Part shown: piece by piece, positions 17,218 to 17,970 of the stretch | Layout: the number at the start of each line of letters is the position of its first letter | Position numbering within the stretch: the first letter of the stretch is position 1 | Source: Acanthamoeba lenticulata | Lineage: Eukaryota > Discosea > Longamoebia > Acanthamoebidae | NCBI GenBank assembly: GCA_002179805.1 | Contig: NAVB01002096.1 | Coordinates: 1 to 17,970 of the forward strand | Reading direction: 5' to 3' | DNA: 17,970 nucleotides | Position numbers and translations under genes: made by a program | Notes under the pieces: generated by a model | The model's database searches: none | Seen by the model: only the letters and a program-made list of their open reading frames with translations | What the model was told of the DNA's origin: nothing

Positions 17218-17901
17218 TCATACATCGTAGTTGGAAATCGTCACCTCGGCATAGCCGCCCGATACCTGTGCCGTTGGTCGGTGGCTCCTAGTCAGCTACT
17301 CATCAAACGCTCACTTCGACCTCCAGGGAAGCAGAACGGTCAAGTGTACCAACACGTGGTCGTTAAACTTGAAGCTGTTGATGCCGTCGGTGGAGATGGC
17401 GGCTGGGGCTTCTATCGCGTAGGTGCCCGATCCGGGCCAGTCCGTCCGCACCCACGTCATCGAGCTCACCTGAGTCAAGAACATGGGTCAGCCAAAGACA
17501 TAACAAGAGAGACGTTGATGGGGGAGGCGCACCAGCATGTCGCGCACAGGATCGTACTGGACGCACCACACTCGGCCATGCCGGTTGTTCGTGCTGACCA
17601 CGTTGAGCCCAGGGAAGTCATACAGTAGCACCTCGCCAGCGTACGTCCCCACTGCCTACTCCCATGTCCGACGATGCAAGGACCATCAGCGTTGTTTGCT
17701 TAAGTCAAAGAGGTGCGCCTGGGGCGGAAGGAATGCGCACGCACCACATGAGAGTCGGCCAAGTGGAGGCTTGACACGGGGCCCTTGAAGTAGAGCGTGC
17801 GCTGTGACTGGGCCGCTCTGCGGTCCCACACTTTGAGCGACTTGTCGTAGGAGCCCGAGACGAGAATGTTGCCGTCTTCCGAAAGGCTCAGCCCGCGCAC
17901 A
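17218..17901 (-). CDS. WD40-repeat protein, C-terminal exons only (5' part beyond the window)
   Basis: Exons 17901-17745, 17655-17533, 17469-17350 and 17265-17218 join in frame to a stop at 17218. The first holds a clear WD40 blade: VRGLSLSEDGNILVSGSYDKS followed by LKVWDRRAA. Others follow: SSLHLADSHVAVGTYAGEV with LLYDFPGL, GRVWCVQYDPVRDML and a diverged ending NSFKFNDHVLVSGGYAEV. The protein is therefore the end of a beta-propeller scaffold; the partner and process cannot be told. The exon at 17901 starts in mid-codon after CAG. The remaining bases to 17970 hold in-frame stops in the phase that would be needed and look like intron. The last 12 residues come from a short terminal exon. Confidence 0.8.
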
Positions 17902-17970
17902 CTGCAAGCCCGCCCGCAGACCTCGCGCGTTGGCTAAAGGCCTCCCCTCCCCAGCACGACGCTCATGGCT

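Noticed and set aside
1..17970. CRISPR arrays, bacterial operons, insertion sequences or integrated viral genes
   Set aside because: No regularly spaced repeats, Shine-Dalgarno-led gene runs, transposase motifs or viral hallmark proteins are visible; all recognisable genes are spliced eukaryotic genes.

Overview
The window looks like nuclear DNA of a GC-rich, gene-dense, intron-rich protist. The best match is an amoebozoan of the Acanthamoeba type; this is inferred from gene content and intron style, since no marker names the species. I rebuilt nine protein genes by hand from splice sites, frame continuity and family motifs. Eight are spliced, with 41 short introns inside the window (56 to 210 bp). 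Only one gene is intronless.

Layout from left to right. (1) Minus strand, running off the left edge: a transcription factor with a fungal-type Zn2Cys6 cluster split by one intron. (2) Minus, 2598-3882: a secreted CAP/SCP-domain protein with an extra C-terminal domain. (3) Plus, 4181-5454: diaminopimelate epimerase (DapF, lysine biosynthesis), sharing a 298-bp divergent promoter region with gene 2. (4) Plus, 5911-6960: an unspliced 349-residue protein that I do not recognise, preceded by a region with a tRNA-like relic. (5) Plus, 6997-9354: an 11-exon aspartyl-tRNA-synthetase-like gene, only 36 bp after gene 4 and in the same frame. (6) Minus, 9453-11528: a nine-exon WRAP73/WDR8-type WD-repeat protein, convergent with gene 5. 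(7) Minus, 11638-14755: a diacylglycerol kinase with a long low-complexity N-terminus. (8) Minus, 15210-16969: a nine-exon NAD(P)-dependent epimerase/dehydratase-like (extended SDR) protein. (9) Minus, 17218 to beyond the right edge: the C-terminal exons of a WD40-repeat protein.

The genes do not form one pathway. They cover lysine synthesis, translation, lipid signalling, microtubule organisation, secretion and transcription, as expected of a compact eukaryotic chromosome. Spacing is very tight in places (36, 98 and 109 bp), so promoters and 3' ends must overlap neighbouring genes.

The points most worth a second look are: the Ert1/Gsm1-like zinc cluster outside fungi; the synthetase-like gene that has lost aspartate-recognition positions but kept the ATP-site motifs; the SDR protein lacking the YxxxK pair; the unknown ORF joined in frame to the synthetase by a single stop; and the preference for GTAC at intron 5' ends.
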